NCBI GenBank assembly: GCA_903901915.1
Contig: CAIUSV010000012.1
Location: forward strand, 108,650 to 172,649
Length of the DNA stretch: 64,000 nucleotides
Reading direction: 5' to 3'
DNA from: an uncultured Rhodospirillaceae bacterium
GTDB lineage: Bacteria; Pseudomonadota; Alphaproteobacteria; Rhodospirillales; Magnetospirillaceae
Below are positions 44,734 to 53,385 of this stretch, piece by piece. Position 1 is the stretch's first letter. Every line of letters starts with the position of its first letter. The notes below the pieces were generated by a model. That model was not told the origin of the DNA, made no database searches, and saw only the letters and a program-made list of their open reading frames with translations. Made by a program: the position numbers and the translations under genes.

Positions 44734-45642
44734 CTATGACGGGGTCGCCGGGCACGTCGCCATTGGGCGGCGGGGCGGTAGCATGGCATAGCCCACCGCG
44801 ACAATCACCACCATGCCGCCGGCCAATTGGCCCCGGCTGGGCAGGTCGCCGCCCAACGCCCCGATCATGGTGGCGCAGACCGGCACCAGATTGAGGAAAA
44901 GGGCGGTGCGGCCGGCTCCCAGCCGAGCGATGGCCATGGTCCAGAATATGTAGGCCAGCACCGAGCCGAACACCGCCATGGCCAGCAGTGCCGCCGAAGC
45001 GGCGACACCGGGCACGGCCAATGGCGCGCCGCCCACCAATGCCGCCGCTGTCAGCGCGACCGCCCCCGCCGCCATCATCACGGCGACGTTGGCGAATTGC
45101 GGGCCCGACGGCATCATCTTGCGCGACAACACGTTGTAGGCCGCCCAGGCGAGATTGGCGCAGATCATTTCGACATCGCCGATTCCGGTCGCCGACCCGG
45201 CGGCGGTGACGCCTCCCAGGATCACCGTGGCCACCCCGGCCAGGGCCAACGGCAGCGCGGCGAGTTGGCGGGCCGAAGGCCGTTCGCCCAGGGTCGCGGC
45301 CGCCAGCAGCGCCGTCAGCAACGGATTGGTCGCCATGATCAGCGCGCCGTTGACCGCCGAAGTGGTGCGCATGGCATCGAAAAACAGCACATTGAACCCG
45401 AAAATCCCGACGGTGCCAAGCAGCGCCAGCCGATAGCCGTGCCCGCGAACGGCGCCCAGCATGGCCATGCCCTGGCCTCGCCACAGCGCCACCGCCGTCA
45501 TGATCGCGGTCGCCAGTACAAAGCGTTCCGCCGCCGCCGCCAACGGCGTCAGTTCTGCCAGCACCGGCGCCGCCAGGTTGAAGTTCGCTCCCCAGAACAG
45601 GGCGGCCAGCGCCGCCAAACCATAGACACCCTTGCCGGCCAT
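44734..45642 (-). CDS. EamA-family (DMT) membrane transporter
   Basis: This 302-residue inner-membrane protein has about ten hydrophobic helices and two EamA repeats (AALFWGANFNLAAPVLAE at the start of the first, ICANLAWAAYNVLSR at the start of the second). Family members export amino acids or other metabolites. The substrate cannot be deduced here. It is divergent from a GcvA-like LysR regulator, which often means control by that neighbour. Confidence 0.88.
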   Translation of the reverse strand: MAGKGVYGLAALAALFWGANFNLAAPVLAELTPLAAAAERFVLATAIMTAVALWRGQGMAMLGAVRGHGYRLALLGTVGIFGFNVLFFDAMRTTSAVNGALIMATNPLLTALLAAATLGERPSARQLAALPLALAGVATVILGGVTAAGSATGIGDVEMICANLAWAAYNVLSRKMMPSGPQFANVAVMMAAGAVALTAAALVGGAPLAVPGVAASAALLAMAVFGSVLAYIFWTMAIARLGAGRTALFLNLVPVCATMIGALGGDLPSRGQLAGGMVVIVAVGYAMLPPRRPMATCPATPS

Positions 45643-45729
45643 GGCCGTGCTCCATCAAGAATTACTAATGATGATCAACCGTAGCTCTCGTTACGGCAGC
45701 AATTCAAACCAGCTTTTTGGCGGAAGGTA

Positions 45730-45744
45730 ATTAGAAAATCTAAT
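45730..45744. promoter_or_regulatory. LysR-type binding palindrome between the EamA and LysR genes
   Basis: ATTAGA-AAA-TCTAAT is a perfect 6-bp inverted repeat in the 144-base divergent intergenic region. It carries the T-N11-A form of LysR-type sites and contains CTAAT, the core recognised by GcvA in E. coli. A further CTAAT lies at 45665-45669, near the EamA start. The region is visibly AT-rich. Confidence 0.6.
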
Positions 45745-45786
45745 GTCAGCCTTGACCGGCGGCCGGGCGGGGCGGCACAGTGGGGT

Positions 45787-46683
45787 ATGCGTAAACGCCT
45801 GCCCCCGCTTCGGGCGCTTCAGGCCTTCGAGGCCGCCGCCCGCCATCTCTCCTTTGTCCGTGCGGCGGAGGAGCTGGGAGTGACCCCGGCGGCGGTCAGC
45901 CAGCAGATCAAGTTGTTGGAGGACCGTATCGGGGTGACGTTGTTTCATCGCGGCGCCCGGCTTTCGCTGGACATCCAGGCCGTCGAGGCGGCGGCGGCGC
46001 TGACCGATGCCTTCGACCGGCTGGCCCGGGCGGCGGATCGCCTGGCTTCGCGGGGATCGGACCGGCCGCTGATCGTTTCGGCGCCACCGGCTTTTGCCTC
46101 GCGCTGGCTGGTGCCCCGGTTGACCCGCTTCCAGGCGCGGCATCCTGAAATCGAATTGCATGTGTCGGCGACGCTGCGTCTGGTCGATCTTGACCGCGAG
46201 GGAGTGGATGCGGCCATTCGCTATGGCGGCGGCCGCTATCCCGGACTGGTGGTGGAGCGGCTGACTCTGGAAGAGGTGGTGGCGGTGGCGGTTCCCCGTT
46301 TGGCCGAGACCCTGCGATCTCCCGCCGATCTGTGTGATGCGGTGTTGCTGGTCGGTGAAGACATGGGCTGGGAGAAGGAGCGGGATTTTCCCGACTGGCC
46401 GACGTGGCTGCGCGAGATGGGGGTGATACCGGCGAAGCCGTTGAGGCTGCGCCCGTTCGGCGATACCGCCCTGGCGATCGAGGCGGCCGTGGCGGGATTG
46501 GGCGTCGCCCTGGTGTGGCGCACCCTGGTTGCCGACGAACTGTCGTCGGGGCGGCAGGTGGCGCTGTTTCCCGGACGACCGCTGGCCAGCGCCTATCATC
46601 TGGTCTGGTCGCCGAGACGGACCGAGCATCCCGCCCTGGCCCAATTCCGGCTTTGGCTGCTAGACGAAATCGCCGCGGAGTGA
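45787..46683 (+). CDS. LysR-family transcriptional regulator, GcvA-like
   Basis: This 298-residue regulator has an N-terminal winged helix-turn-helix (about residues 8-65: LRALQAFEAAARHLSFVRAA, ELGVTPAAVSQQIKLLE) and a C-terminal periplasmic-binding-protein-like effector domain (about 92-295). The opening RLPPLRALQAFEAAARH is typical of the GcvA subgroup. It is divergent from the EamA transporter, with a palindromic site between them, so it probably controls both that gene and itself. Confidence 0.92.
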   Translation: MRKRLPPLRALQAFEAAARHLSFVRAAEELGVTPAAVSQQIKLLEDRIGVTLFHRGARLSLDIQAVEAAAALTDAFDRLARAADRLASRGSDRPLIVSAPPAFASRWLVPRLTRFQARHPEIELHVSATLRLVDLDREGVDAAIRYGGGRYPGLVVERLTLEEVVAVAVPRLAETLRSPADLCDAVLLVGEDMGWEKERDFPDWPTWLREMGVIPAKPLRLRPFGDTALAIEAAVAGLGVALVWRTLVADELSSGRQVALFPGRPLASAYHLVWSPRRTEHPALAQFRLWLLDEIAAE

Positions 46684-46762
46684 GGGGGGATTGCTTCCTT
46701 TGCGTCGATGACAGGCAGAGTGATCCAGGCTAGGCTTTTTACCGGACGGGTCGGGGAATGCG

Positions 46763-49207
46763 GTGAAGGTGGCCGGAGATAAGGTGACAGGTCTGCATCA
46801 TCGACTGGCGCAGCGTCCGCTGGTCTTGTCGCTCCTGGTGATTCTGGCGATCTGGGCGTCCGTCGGCCTGTTGGTCTGGCGGGAGCGGGGGGACTCGCTT
46901 GAGGCCAGCGCCTTGCTCGCCGACTCCCTTACCCGTTCGGTGGCCGAGCGGATCGACGGGTCCTTGCGGGGGGTCGATTCCCTGCTTCAGGATGTCACCG
47001 CCGAGGTGCGGGTGCGGCAGTGGCGGAGCGACGATACCCTGGCCGCCTTCATCCGCAATCGGGCGACCGCCTTCGCCGAAGTGCGCAATGTTTTCGTCAC
47101 CGATGCGGACGGAGTGGTCAAGATCTCGTCGGTGGCGTCGCTTCTCGGCGCCGACGTCAGCCAGCGCCCCTGGCTTTCAGCCGCACGGACGGTGGCGGCA
47201 CGGCCGCAGATGGTATTGAGCAAGCCGCTTTTCGTGCCGACGACAGGCCAGTCCGGCATTATGGCGATTCGGCCGGTCGTCGGCACGCTCGGCACCTTCG
47301 AGGGCATGGTGGCGGTGACCCTCGATCCGGAATTCTTCCGCAAGGTCCTGCGGGGGGTGATGTCGGAGCACATCGACCGCTCGGTGATCGCCAATCTCAA
47401 CGGTGACGTACTGGCCCGGTTTCCCGATCCCGACTCTCATCTCGATCTTTCGATCCGTTCGGGACCGCTGTTCACCGAATACCTGCCCCACGCCCGCTCC
47501 GGTGTCTTCATCGGCCAAAGCGGCGTCGATGGTCTGCCTAGGCAGGCGTCCTACGTGGCATTGGAAGACTTTCCGCTGGTGGTGTCGGTCGGCGCCACCA
47601 TCGCCGCCGCCCTGCGCCACTGGAGCTTCGACACCATTCTGATCGCCGTGTCGGGACTGGTGTTTTCGGCGCTGACCCTGGTCGTCGCCATCCAGTTGGA
47701 ACGGCGGGAACGCGGTCGGGCGGCGGCGGTGACGGCCCTGGCGGCCAGCGAGGCCCGTTACCGCATCCTGGTGGAAAATCAGACCGACCTGATCCACAGC
47801 TATCGGCCGGATACCAGCCTGGAGTTTTTTAATCGCGCATATGCGGATTTTCGCGGCCTCGCGCCCGAGGCGCTGAACGGCCGGAAATGGCTGGATTTTG
47901 TCCCCGAGTCCGAACGCGGCTTCGTTCTGGCCAAGTTGCGGGCGATGACCGTCGATAGCCCCAGCCGTGAGGATCTGCGCCGGGAGATTCGCGCCGACGG
48001 CATGTCGCGCTGGATCGAATGGCGCACCACCGCCCAGTTCGATGCCCGCGGCCAAGCCGTCGGCTACCAGACCGAGGGGCGCGACGTCACCGACGCCCAC
48101 CTTGCGCGCCAAGCCATCGCCGAGCGCGAGGAGCTGTACAGCCGGACCTTTCACAGCAACATGGCGGTCAAGCTGCTGATCGACCCGGGCAATGGCCATA
48201 TCGTCGATGCCAACCGGGCGGCGGCGTTGTTCTACGGTTATCCCATGGACGTACTGAAGCGGATGCACATCCGCGATATCTCCCTTGCCCCGCCCGGCCA
48301 GCCGTGGCCCGATACCGCCGTGGCCGGATACACGGAAGGGCGGGCGCCCGATGCCCGCCACCGGATGGCCTCGGGGGCGGTACGCGATGTCGAGGTCTAT
48401 TCCTCGCAGATCCATGTCGGCGGCCGGGCCTATGTCAGCAGCATCGTGGTGGACGTGACCGAACGCCACCGCTTTGCGGCGGAACTGGCGGCCAAATCGG
48501 CCGAGCTTGAACGCTCCAACGCCGAGTTGGAGCAGTTCGCCTATGTGGCGTCGCACGACCTGCGCCAGCCGCTGCGGATGATTTCGGGCTTCGTCACTCT
48601 GCTCGGTCGCCGCCTGGAGGGGCGGCTTGATCAGGACGAGGCCAGCTTCATGGGCTTCGTGGTCGCCGGGGTTCGGCGCATGGATGCCCTGATCCTGGGT
48701 CTGCTGGAGTACTCGCGGGTCGGGCGTGGTGGCGAGACGGCCAAGCCCGTCTCCCTGACCGAAGCCGTCGCTGCCGCCGCCACTCTTCTTGGTATCGGCA
48801 GCGGTGCGACCGATGCCGCCTTGGCGGTCGAGACCCCCTTGCCCACGGTGCGCGGCGTCCAAAGCGAACTGGTGCGGCTGTTTCAGAACCTGCTGGGCAA
48901 CGCCATCAAATACCGCCATCCCGATCGGCCGGCGCACATCACCGTCGGTTGCCGTCGCGACGGCGCCGAGTGGCGGGTCTGGGTCGGCGATAACGGTATC
49001 GGCATCGACGCCGAGCATCTCGAACGTATCTTCGACATATTCCAGCGTCTGCACGGCGATACCGAGTACGAAGGCACCGGCATCGGCCTGTCCATCTGCC
49101 GCAAGATCGTGCAGACCCACGGCGGGCGCATTTGGGCCGAATCCGAACCGGGCGGCGGTAGCCGCTTTATCGTCGCCCTTCCGGCCGGGGGCGGGGACAC
49201 GCTCTGA
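46763..49207 (+). CDS. Membrane sensor histidine kinase with CACHE and two PAS domains
   Basis: This 814-residue kinase has a membrane helix at about 19-40, a periplasmic double-CACHE-type sensor (about 42-285), a second helix (about 288-312), two PAS domains (about 330-450 and 455-575), a HisKA helix pair with the phospho-acceptor H598 (YVASHDLRQPLRMISGF) and an HATPase domain with NLLGNAIKYRHPD, VGDNGIGID and GTGIGLSICRKIV. There is no receiver domain, so a separate response regulator is needed. None lies directly beside it. The start is GTG at 46763 after GGGGAA. A small gene follows and may be co-transcribed. Confidence 0.92.
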   Translation: MKVAGDKVTGLHHRLAQRPLVLSLLVILAIWASVGLLVWRERGDSLEASALLADSLTRSVAERIDGSLRGVDSLLQDVTAEVRVRQWRSDDTLAAFIRNRATAFAEVRNVFVTDADGVVKISSVASLLGADVSQRPWLSAARTVAARPQMVLSKPLFVPTTGQSGIMAIRPVVGTLGTFEGMVAVTLDPEFFRKVLRGVMSEHIDRSVIANLNGDVLARFPDPDSHLDLSIRSGPLFTEYLPHARSGVFIGQSGVDGLPRQASYVALEDFPLVVSVGATIAAALRHWSFDTILIAVSGLVFSALTLVVAIQLERRERGRAAAVTALAASEARYRILVENQTDLIHSYRPDTSLEFFNRAYADFRGLAPEALNGRKWLDFVPESERGFVLAKLRAMTVDSPSREDLRREIRADGMSRWIEWRTTAQFDARGQAVGYQTEGRDVTDAHLARQAIAEREELYSRTFHSNMAVKLLIDPGNGHIVDANRAAALFYGYPMDVLKRMHIRDISLAPPGQPWPDTAVAGYTEGRAPDARHRMASGAVRDVEVYSSQIHVGGRAYVSSIVVDVTERHRFAAELAAKSAELERSNAELEQFAYVASHDLRQPLRMISGFVTLLGRRLEGRLDQDEASFMGFVVAGVRRMDALILGLLEYSRVGRGGETAKPVSLTEAVAAAATLLGIGSGATDAALAVETPLPTVRGVQSELVRLFQNLLGNAIKYRHPDRPAHITVGCRRDGAEWRVWVGDNGIGIDAEHLERIFDIFQRLHGDTEYEGTGIGLSICRKIVQTHGGRIWAESEPGGGSRFIVALPAGGGDTL

Positions 49208-49261
49208 TTGACGGCCGATGTGGATTGGGCCAGCCTGACGGCGGAAATGCAGGAGGGCCGA

Positions 49262-49468
49262 ATGAAGCTGGCGGCGATCTCGTTCAACGACAACCACGGC
49301 ATCAGCATGGATGTCGAGGGCGTGACCCATATAGGGGCCTCGGCCCCCATGGAAGTGGGCGACGGCACCTGGTTCATGGAATTGCTGGTCCGCACCGCCT
49401 CGGGAACCGTCGCCCTGCAACTGGTGGCGGCCTCGCCCGACAGACTGGCGATCCACGGCTATAGCTAA
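49262..49468 (+). CDS. Small protein of unknown function after the sensor kinase
   Basis: This protein is 68 residues from an ATG at 49262 that has AGGAGG six bases upstream. A TTG at 49208, right after the kinase stop, would add 18 residues without a good ribosome binding site. The sequence is beta-like (MKLAAISFNDNHGISMDVEG then WFMELLVRTASGTVALQL), has no signal or membrane segment, and matches no family I know. Its place 54 bases after the kinase suggests a linked role. Confidence 0.6.
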   Translation: MKLAAISFNDNHGISMDVEGVTHIGASAPMEVGDGTWFMELLVRTASGTVALQLVAASPDRLAIHGYS

Positions 49469-49482
49469 CTAAAGCGCCGGCG

Positions 49483-50079
49483 CTACAGCTCCGACCCCCG
49501 CCGCTTCAACGCCTCGGTCCACTTGGCCTCGTCAGGGGCGGAGAACACCAACTCGTCGTCGGCGTCCACCACCAGCCAGTCGCCACGGGCGATCTCGGCT
49601 TCCAACTGGCCGGCGCCCCACCCGGAATAGCCCACCACCAGCATGGCCGGTGACGGGCTGGGACGTCCGGCCGTGTCGGCGAAATAGGGTTCGGGGTTGC
49701 CGATGGCGAAGCGGTTGCCCACCACCATGGCGCCGGGGGGCGCCTCCTCGGCCCGGGTCAGCAGGAACAACAATCGCGGTCCCACCGGACCGCCCATGTC
49801 CACCGGCACGCCCTCCAGGCCCTTGCGCCCTTCGGTCGCTTCGATCTTGCCGGCGCGGCGGTTGACGATGAAGCCGAAGGCACCGTCCGAACCGTGGCCG
49901 CATACCAGGATCACCGTGTGTGCGAACGGGTTGGCGCCCATGGCCGGGGCCGCCACCAGCAGCCGGCCCGCCAGCGACGGTGCCGGGTCGTGGATGTCGT
50001 CGACGGCGTCCTGGGGACGCGCGTCGGCCGCCAGAGGCTGCAGCAGCAGCAGAAAGATCGCGAACCACCAACCACGCAT
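49483..50079 (-). CDS. YqgE/AlgH-family protein with an N-terminal signal peptide
   Basis: This 198-residue protein has the DUF179 (YqgE/AlgH) fold. Family blocks include SLAGRLLVAAPAMGANPFAHTVILV, GAFGFIVNRRAG, MGGPVGPRLLFLL and VVGYSGWGAGQLEAEI. The unusual point is the start: MRGWWFAIFLLLLQPLAADA looks like a signal peptide, and about 18 further residues precede the domain. Family members normally begin directly with the domain and are cytoplasmic. This copy is probably exported, so it may be a specialised paralogue. It converges on the small gene downstream of the kinase. Confidence 0.85.
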   Translation of the reverse strand: MRGWWFAIFLLLLQPLAADARPQDAVDDIHDPAPSLAGRLLVAAPAMGANPFAHTVILVCGHGSDGAFGFIVNRRAGKIEATEGRKGLEGVPVDMGGPVGPRLLFLLTRAEEAPPGAMVVGNRFAIGNPEPYFADTAGRPSPSPAMLVVGYSGWGAGQLEAEIARGDWLVVDADDELVFSAPDEAKWTEALKRRGSEL

Positions 50080-50249
50080 GGGAGGATCTCCCGAATTCCG
50101 GTGTTCCCGCCCCAGACTATTCCAGCCTTTTCCGGCTTCGTCACCCCCAAGCGGTGCCCGGTGCCGGTGGAGATGGCGGGTCCGTCGTTACGGGCGGGGG
50201 AGTCATCAATATAATACTAATGGACTAAACGGGGGGTGCGGTTCATTAT

Positions 50250-50284
50250 GTTAAGATGAGCGTTTTTTAGAACGTGAGCTTAAC
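50250..50284 (+). promoter_or_regulatory. Inverted repeat in the hemerythrin leader
   Basis: GTTAAG (50250-50255) and CTTAAC (50279-50284) form a 6-bp inverted repeat whose right arm ends directly before the hemerythrin ATG. A T-rich loop (TTTTTTAGA) lies between them. The upstream 80 bases are markedly AT-rich (ATATAATACTAATGG) and hold the likely promoter. The arms would occlude the ribosome binding region if folded in RNA. Confidence 0.4.
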
Positions 50285-50773
50285 ATGGACGACAGCACGT
50301 CCACGTCAGTGGATATGGATGCCTGTGACGGGAAGTTCCAGTGGACCGAAGAAATGTCGGTCGGCAATGTCACCCTGGATGACGATCACAAGGCGTTCTT
50401 CACAATATCAAACTTGATCATGGAAGCCCAGCGCCTTGACCCGCGCAGTCACGTCACCGAGAGTGCCCTGTTGATGCTGGGAGAGTATGTCGGCGGCCAT
50501 TTTCTTCGGGAAGAAAAGGCCATGCGCGCCGTCAAATATCCGAGGATTACCGGTCACATCCAGAAACACACCAAGTTTCGCGCGCATGTCCAGGCCATCG
50601 TCAACGCCTATCGCGAAGGCACCACCTCGGTGATCCGGGAGTTGCCCGATCTCGTGGTGGACTGGCTGCGGGGACATATCCTGTCCGAGGACGCCCAGTA
50701 CAAGATGTGGATCAGCAATTCCATCGTAGATGACAGGCCCCTGGTCTATCTCGCCATGGAGGCCGAGGAATAG
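50285..50773 (+). CDS. Bacteriohemerythrin
   Basis: This is a 162-residue single-domain hemerythrin with all seven diiron ligands: H35, H72, E76, H91, H95, H131 and D136. The spacing matches classical hemerythrins almost exactly. It should bind oxygen reversibly, for delivery, storage or sensing, as is common in microaerophilic spirilla. It has no kinase or chemoreceptor domain of its own. An AT-rich promoter region precedes it and a 430-base gap follows. Confidence 0.94.
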   Translation: MDDSTSTSVDMDACDGKFQWTEEMSVGNVTLDDDHKAFFTISNLIMEAQRLDPRSHVTESALLMLGEYVGGHFLREEKAMRAVKYPRITGHIQKHTKFRAHVQAIVNAYREGTTSVIRELPDLVVDWLRGHILSEDAQYKMWISNSIVDDRPLVYLAMEAEE

Positions 50774-51204
50774 TCGGGGGCGGTCTGGCAAGCTCGCTTC
50801 GCACGTGATCCGGTTGCCGCCAGCCGTGTTGGCGGCCCATGCCCGGACGCGATATCGACCGCGCCGACATCCCCAGTCGATGCCAAGACATCCGCATCGC
50901 TGTATATTTGATGTCTGTGATGTGCGCGGGAAACGTGGCCGACCATGATATTGGTCTGTTTCCAAATGTCTTGGAAAGCCACGGGTTATAGTCTGATGAG
51001 CGAGCCATCATCGGTATTGCGTCATCCGTCGCGCCGGCGTTCCGAGCCTGGACGAAACATCACTTTTTCCTCAAGTGCTGCGCCTTGGCGGAGGTATTGG
51101 CGTCGGTCCGGCCCAATCCGGCGCGCGGCGTGCGATACAGTAAACCACCGCTATTGAAAGAATAGGATTCTCCGACTCGGATTTCATGCTATCCTCTTGC
51201 GAAG
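50774..51204. other. 430-base intergenic region without a convincing gene
   Basis: A hairpin with the 7-bp arms GCCGCCA (50816-50822) and TGGCGGC (50830-50836) may end hemerythrin transcription, though no T run follows. The remainder is less GC-rich than the genes (for example around 50900-51000) and must hold the promoter of the gene at 51205. Several short frames exist, but none looks like a real protein apart from the weak candidate at 51071-51187. Confidence 0.5.
51071..51187 (-). CDS. Possible 38-residue small protein
   Basis: A minus-strand ATG at 51187 is preceded by AGAGGATAGC, a good ribosome binding site. It opens a 38-codon frame beginning MKSESENPILSIAVVYCIARR, with a short hydrophobic stretch, and ending Pro/Arg-rich. 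It would be divergent from the gene at 51205, but the two starts are only 17 bases apart, leaving no room for both leaders. I consider it doubtful. Confidence 0.15.
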   Translation of the reverse strand: MKSESENPILSIAVVYCIARRAPDWAGPTPIPPPRRST

Positions 51205-53352
51205 GTGGGGTGGTTCCGCTGGCTGACGGGGGTCGGCCGGCCATGGCGGGTTGCAGTGGCAAACGTGCGGATGCAAGGGACAGACGGACGGGATACGTCG
51301 CTCGATCGTCGGCAGGCCGATCGCCTGTGCGACGTGAGCCACCCGCTTGGTGTTTCGGCTTGGCTGTTGATGCCGGTCCTGGTCGGGGCGGTGATGGTGA
51401 TGGCCGCCGTGTCGGGTGCGCTGACGGTGGTCGGCCGGCTTGGCCGTCTGATCATCGAGGGTGTGGCCGGGGCGGTGGTGGTGCTGGCCGGTATCGGCCG
51501 GGCGGCGGCGCGGCCGGCGGCTCGGGCGTTCTCGGCGGCCTTTACCTTCACGCCGCCGACCTCCGGGCACGGCGGGCGTCCCGGCGGTGACGGGCCACGG
51601 CCCAAGATCGCCGAACCGGCGGTCCCGACCGAAGCGGCCATGGCGATGGTCAAAGCCGCGCTGGTGCCGTTCGCTGACCGCGGGGATCCGGTCATTCCCC
51701 GCGACATCAATACCCTTGCCGCCCTGCTTTCCGTGCCGCCGCCCACCGATGATTTTCGGGCTGCCGACATGGTGCGCGATTGCTTCGCCGAGTCCGGCTC
51801 CGGTGGCGCGAAGTCGCGGGTGGCGCTGGCGGTGGCGGTTCATCTCGGGCGGGAATTCGGCGGCCCCCGCCGGCTGCCACTGGCCACCGCGCGGGCGTGG
51901 CGCCTGCTGTCGCCCGAAGTCTTCGAGGCGGAGATGGCGGCGCAGCTTGCCGCCATCCGCGAGTTCATCTCGGACTGGCAGCGGACGCAGCATACCTTCC
52001 TGTGTCTCGAATTCGGCGAGATCGAACTGATCGAGTTGCTGTTCGAGGCGATTGATCCGGGCATCCATCGCGACTTGATGATGGCGGTGATGTCGTTCAA
52101 GGTTCTGTCCAATCGCCGGCTTGGAATCCTTCGCCGGATTCCCCACCGGTTGCGCAAGACGGTGCGCGAGCGCGGTTCCCATCTGCCCGCGACCGCGGCC
52201 TATGTGCAGGCCATGCGCCAGTTCCTTGACGAACTGGCCACCACGCCCGGCTATACCCCGATCATGGAAACCGCCGCCGCCATGCGCGACGAGGTGGACA
52301 AGCTGGCGGAGACGCTCAAGCCGCGCCAGAACGTTTCTCCGCCGGCGGCTGGCCCTCTGCCGGCGGGTGACGGGCAGCCGTTGGCCCGGATCGTTCCGGT
52401 CAAGCGTTCCGCCGCCGAGTTGGCGGCCGCCGGATCGGCTCCGGCTTCCGCCGCCTCCGCCCCCGAGGCGCCGCCGGCCCCCGCTGTCCCCAAGGCTCCG
52501 CCGGCGCAGATGATACCCGTTACCCCCAAGGCGGCATCCGCGCTGGTGACACCGCCACCGGCCGCGCCCGCCCTACCGGCCAAACCGGTTTCCGGCCCCG
52601 GGGGACCCATTGCCGGTCCCACCTTCTCCGCCCGGGTCCGGCCGCGGCGGATCGAGTCACCCATCGGCATCGCCGGCGGGTTGAAGGTGCCTGCGACCCT
52701 GGGGGTGACGGCGCCCGTGACCTCGTCCGGCGCCCGTCCACCATTGCCGGCGCCATTGCCGCCGCTGGTGTCGACCGCTCCGTCGCTTCCCGCCGCAGCT
52801 CCGGCGGCTGTTGCAACTCCCGCGCCCGCTCCGGCGCGGCCAAAGGCGGTGGTGACCGGCCGCATCACCTTGCCTGTTCCATCCTTGCCACTACCGCCGA
52901 CGCCGCCGCAGCCGCGCATGGTCACGCCGCCGTCCCAAGCCCCCTCGCTGCCGACCGCACCGGTTCCGACGGCCACGGTTTCGACCCTTACGGTGGTGCC
53001 CAAGCGCAGGCGATTGCCCATCACCCAGGCGACCAAGCGTCATGCGGTGCTCAAGGTGCTACGGGGCGATGATGCCGCCGTCGTCGCCGAGTCTCTGGGG
53101 ATCAGCGCGGCCAAGGTCGAGGATTGGGTGGATCGCTTCATCGCCGCTGGCGCCGGTGCCCTGGCGGCGCCCCGGCGCAAGCCCAAGGCGGCGTTGCCGA
53201 GTGCCGAGGACTTGCGGGCCAAATTGGCCGAGGTTCTCGCCACGGCCCAGATGATCGAGCGCGCCATGGACTCGCAATTGCCCCGCCGGCCGATGCTGCT
53301 GGCGCCACCGGACAAGATCGCCGGCCACGGTTCCAAGCGTCCCCGGAAATAG
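51205..53352 (+). CDS. Membrane-tethered helix-turn-helix protein of an unrecognised family (copy A)
   Basis: I do not recognise this 715-residue protein. It has one or two membrane helices (about 50-75 and 80-100), a helical domain (about 150-372) with DFRAADMVRDCF, AAQLAAIREF, TFLCLEFGEIELIE and MSFKVLSNRRLG, a Pro/Ala-rich low-complexity linker (about 373-598) and a C-terminal helix-turn-helix of transposase/DUF1153-like type (about 603-655: KRHAVLKVLRGDDAAVVAES, LGISAAKVEDWVDRF) followed by a helix. Domain and helix-turn-helix recur in the gene at 60296-62020. The GTG start at 51205 is uncertain. ATG 51271 would still keep the membrane part. It converges on a histidine kinase gene. A membrane-bound DNA-binding regulator is the best guess. 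Confidence 0.75.
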   Translation: MGWFRWLTGVGRPWRVAVANVRMQGTDGRDTSLDRRQADRLCDVSHPLGVSAWLLMPVLVGAVMVMAAVSGALTVVGRLGRLIIEGVAGAVVVLAGIGRAAARPAARAFSAAFTFTPPTSGHGGRPGGDGPRPKIAEPAVPTEAAMAMVKAALVPFADRGDPVIPRDINTLAALLSVPPPTDDFRAADMVRDCFAESGSGGAKSRVALAVAVHLGREFGGPRRLPLATARAWRLLSPEVFEAEMAAQLAAIREFISDWQRTQHTFLCLEFGEIELIELLFEAIDPGIHRDLMMAVMSFKVLSNRRLGILRRIPHRLRKTVRERGSHLPATAAYVQAMRQFLDELATTPGYTPIMETAAAMRDEVDKLAETLKPRQNVSPPAAGPLPAGDGQPLARIVPVKRSAAELAAAGSAPASAASAPEAPPAPAVPKAPPAQMIPVTPKAASALVTPPPAAPALPAKPVSGPGGPIAGPTFSARVRPRRIESPIGIAGGLKVPATLGVTAPVTSSGARPPLPAPLPPLVSTAPSLPAAAPAAVATPAPAPARPKAVVTGRITLPVPSLPLPPTPPQPRMVTPPSQAPSLPTAPVPTATVSTLTVVPKRRRLPITQATKRHAVLKVLRGDDAAVVAESLGISAAKVEDWVDRFIAAGAGALAAPRRKPKAALPSAEDLRAKLAEVLATAQMIERAMDSQLPRRPMLLAPPDKIAGHGSKRPRK

Positions 53353-53385
53353 TCTGGCCGCAGTTGCTGGGGTTGGTGACCAGCG

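Noticed and set aside
50945..51157. 70-codon plus-strand frame in the hemerythrin downstream gap
   Set aside because: It has no ribosome binding site, its composition is Arg/Ser-rich and unlike a protein of this genome, and it overlaps a possible promoter region.
52420..52990. Pro/Ala-rich repeat tract as a DNA repeat array
   Set aside because: It has no regular repeat unit at the DNA level. It encodes a low-complexity protein linker in a gene with domains on both sides.
51205..53352. Reading the helix-turn-helix gene as an insertion-sequence transposase
   Set aside because: There is no DDE domain, no inverted terminal repeats or target duplication around it, and the paralogue shows the helix-turn-helix is fused to a separate conserved domain.
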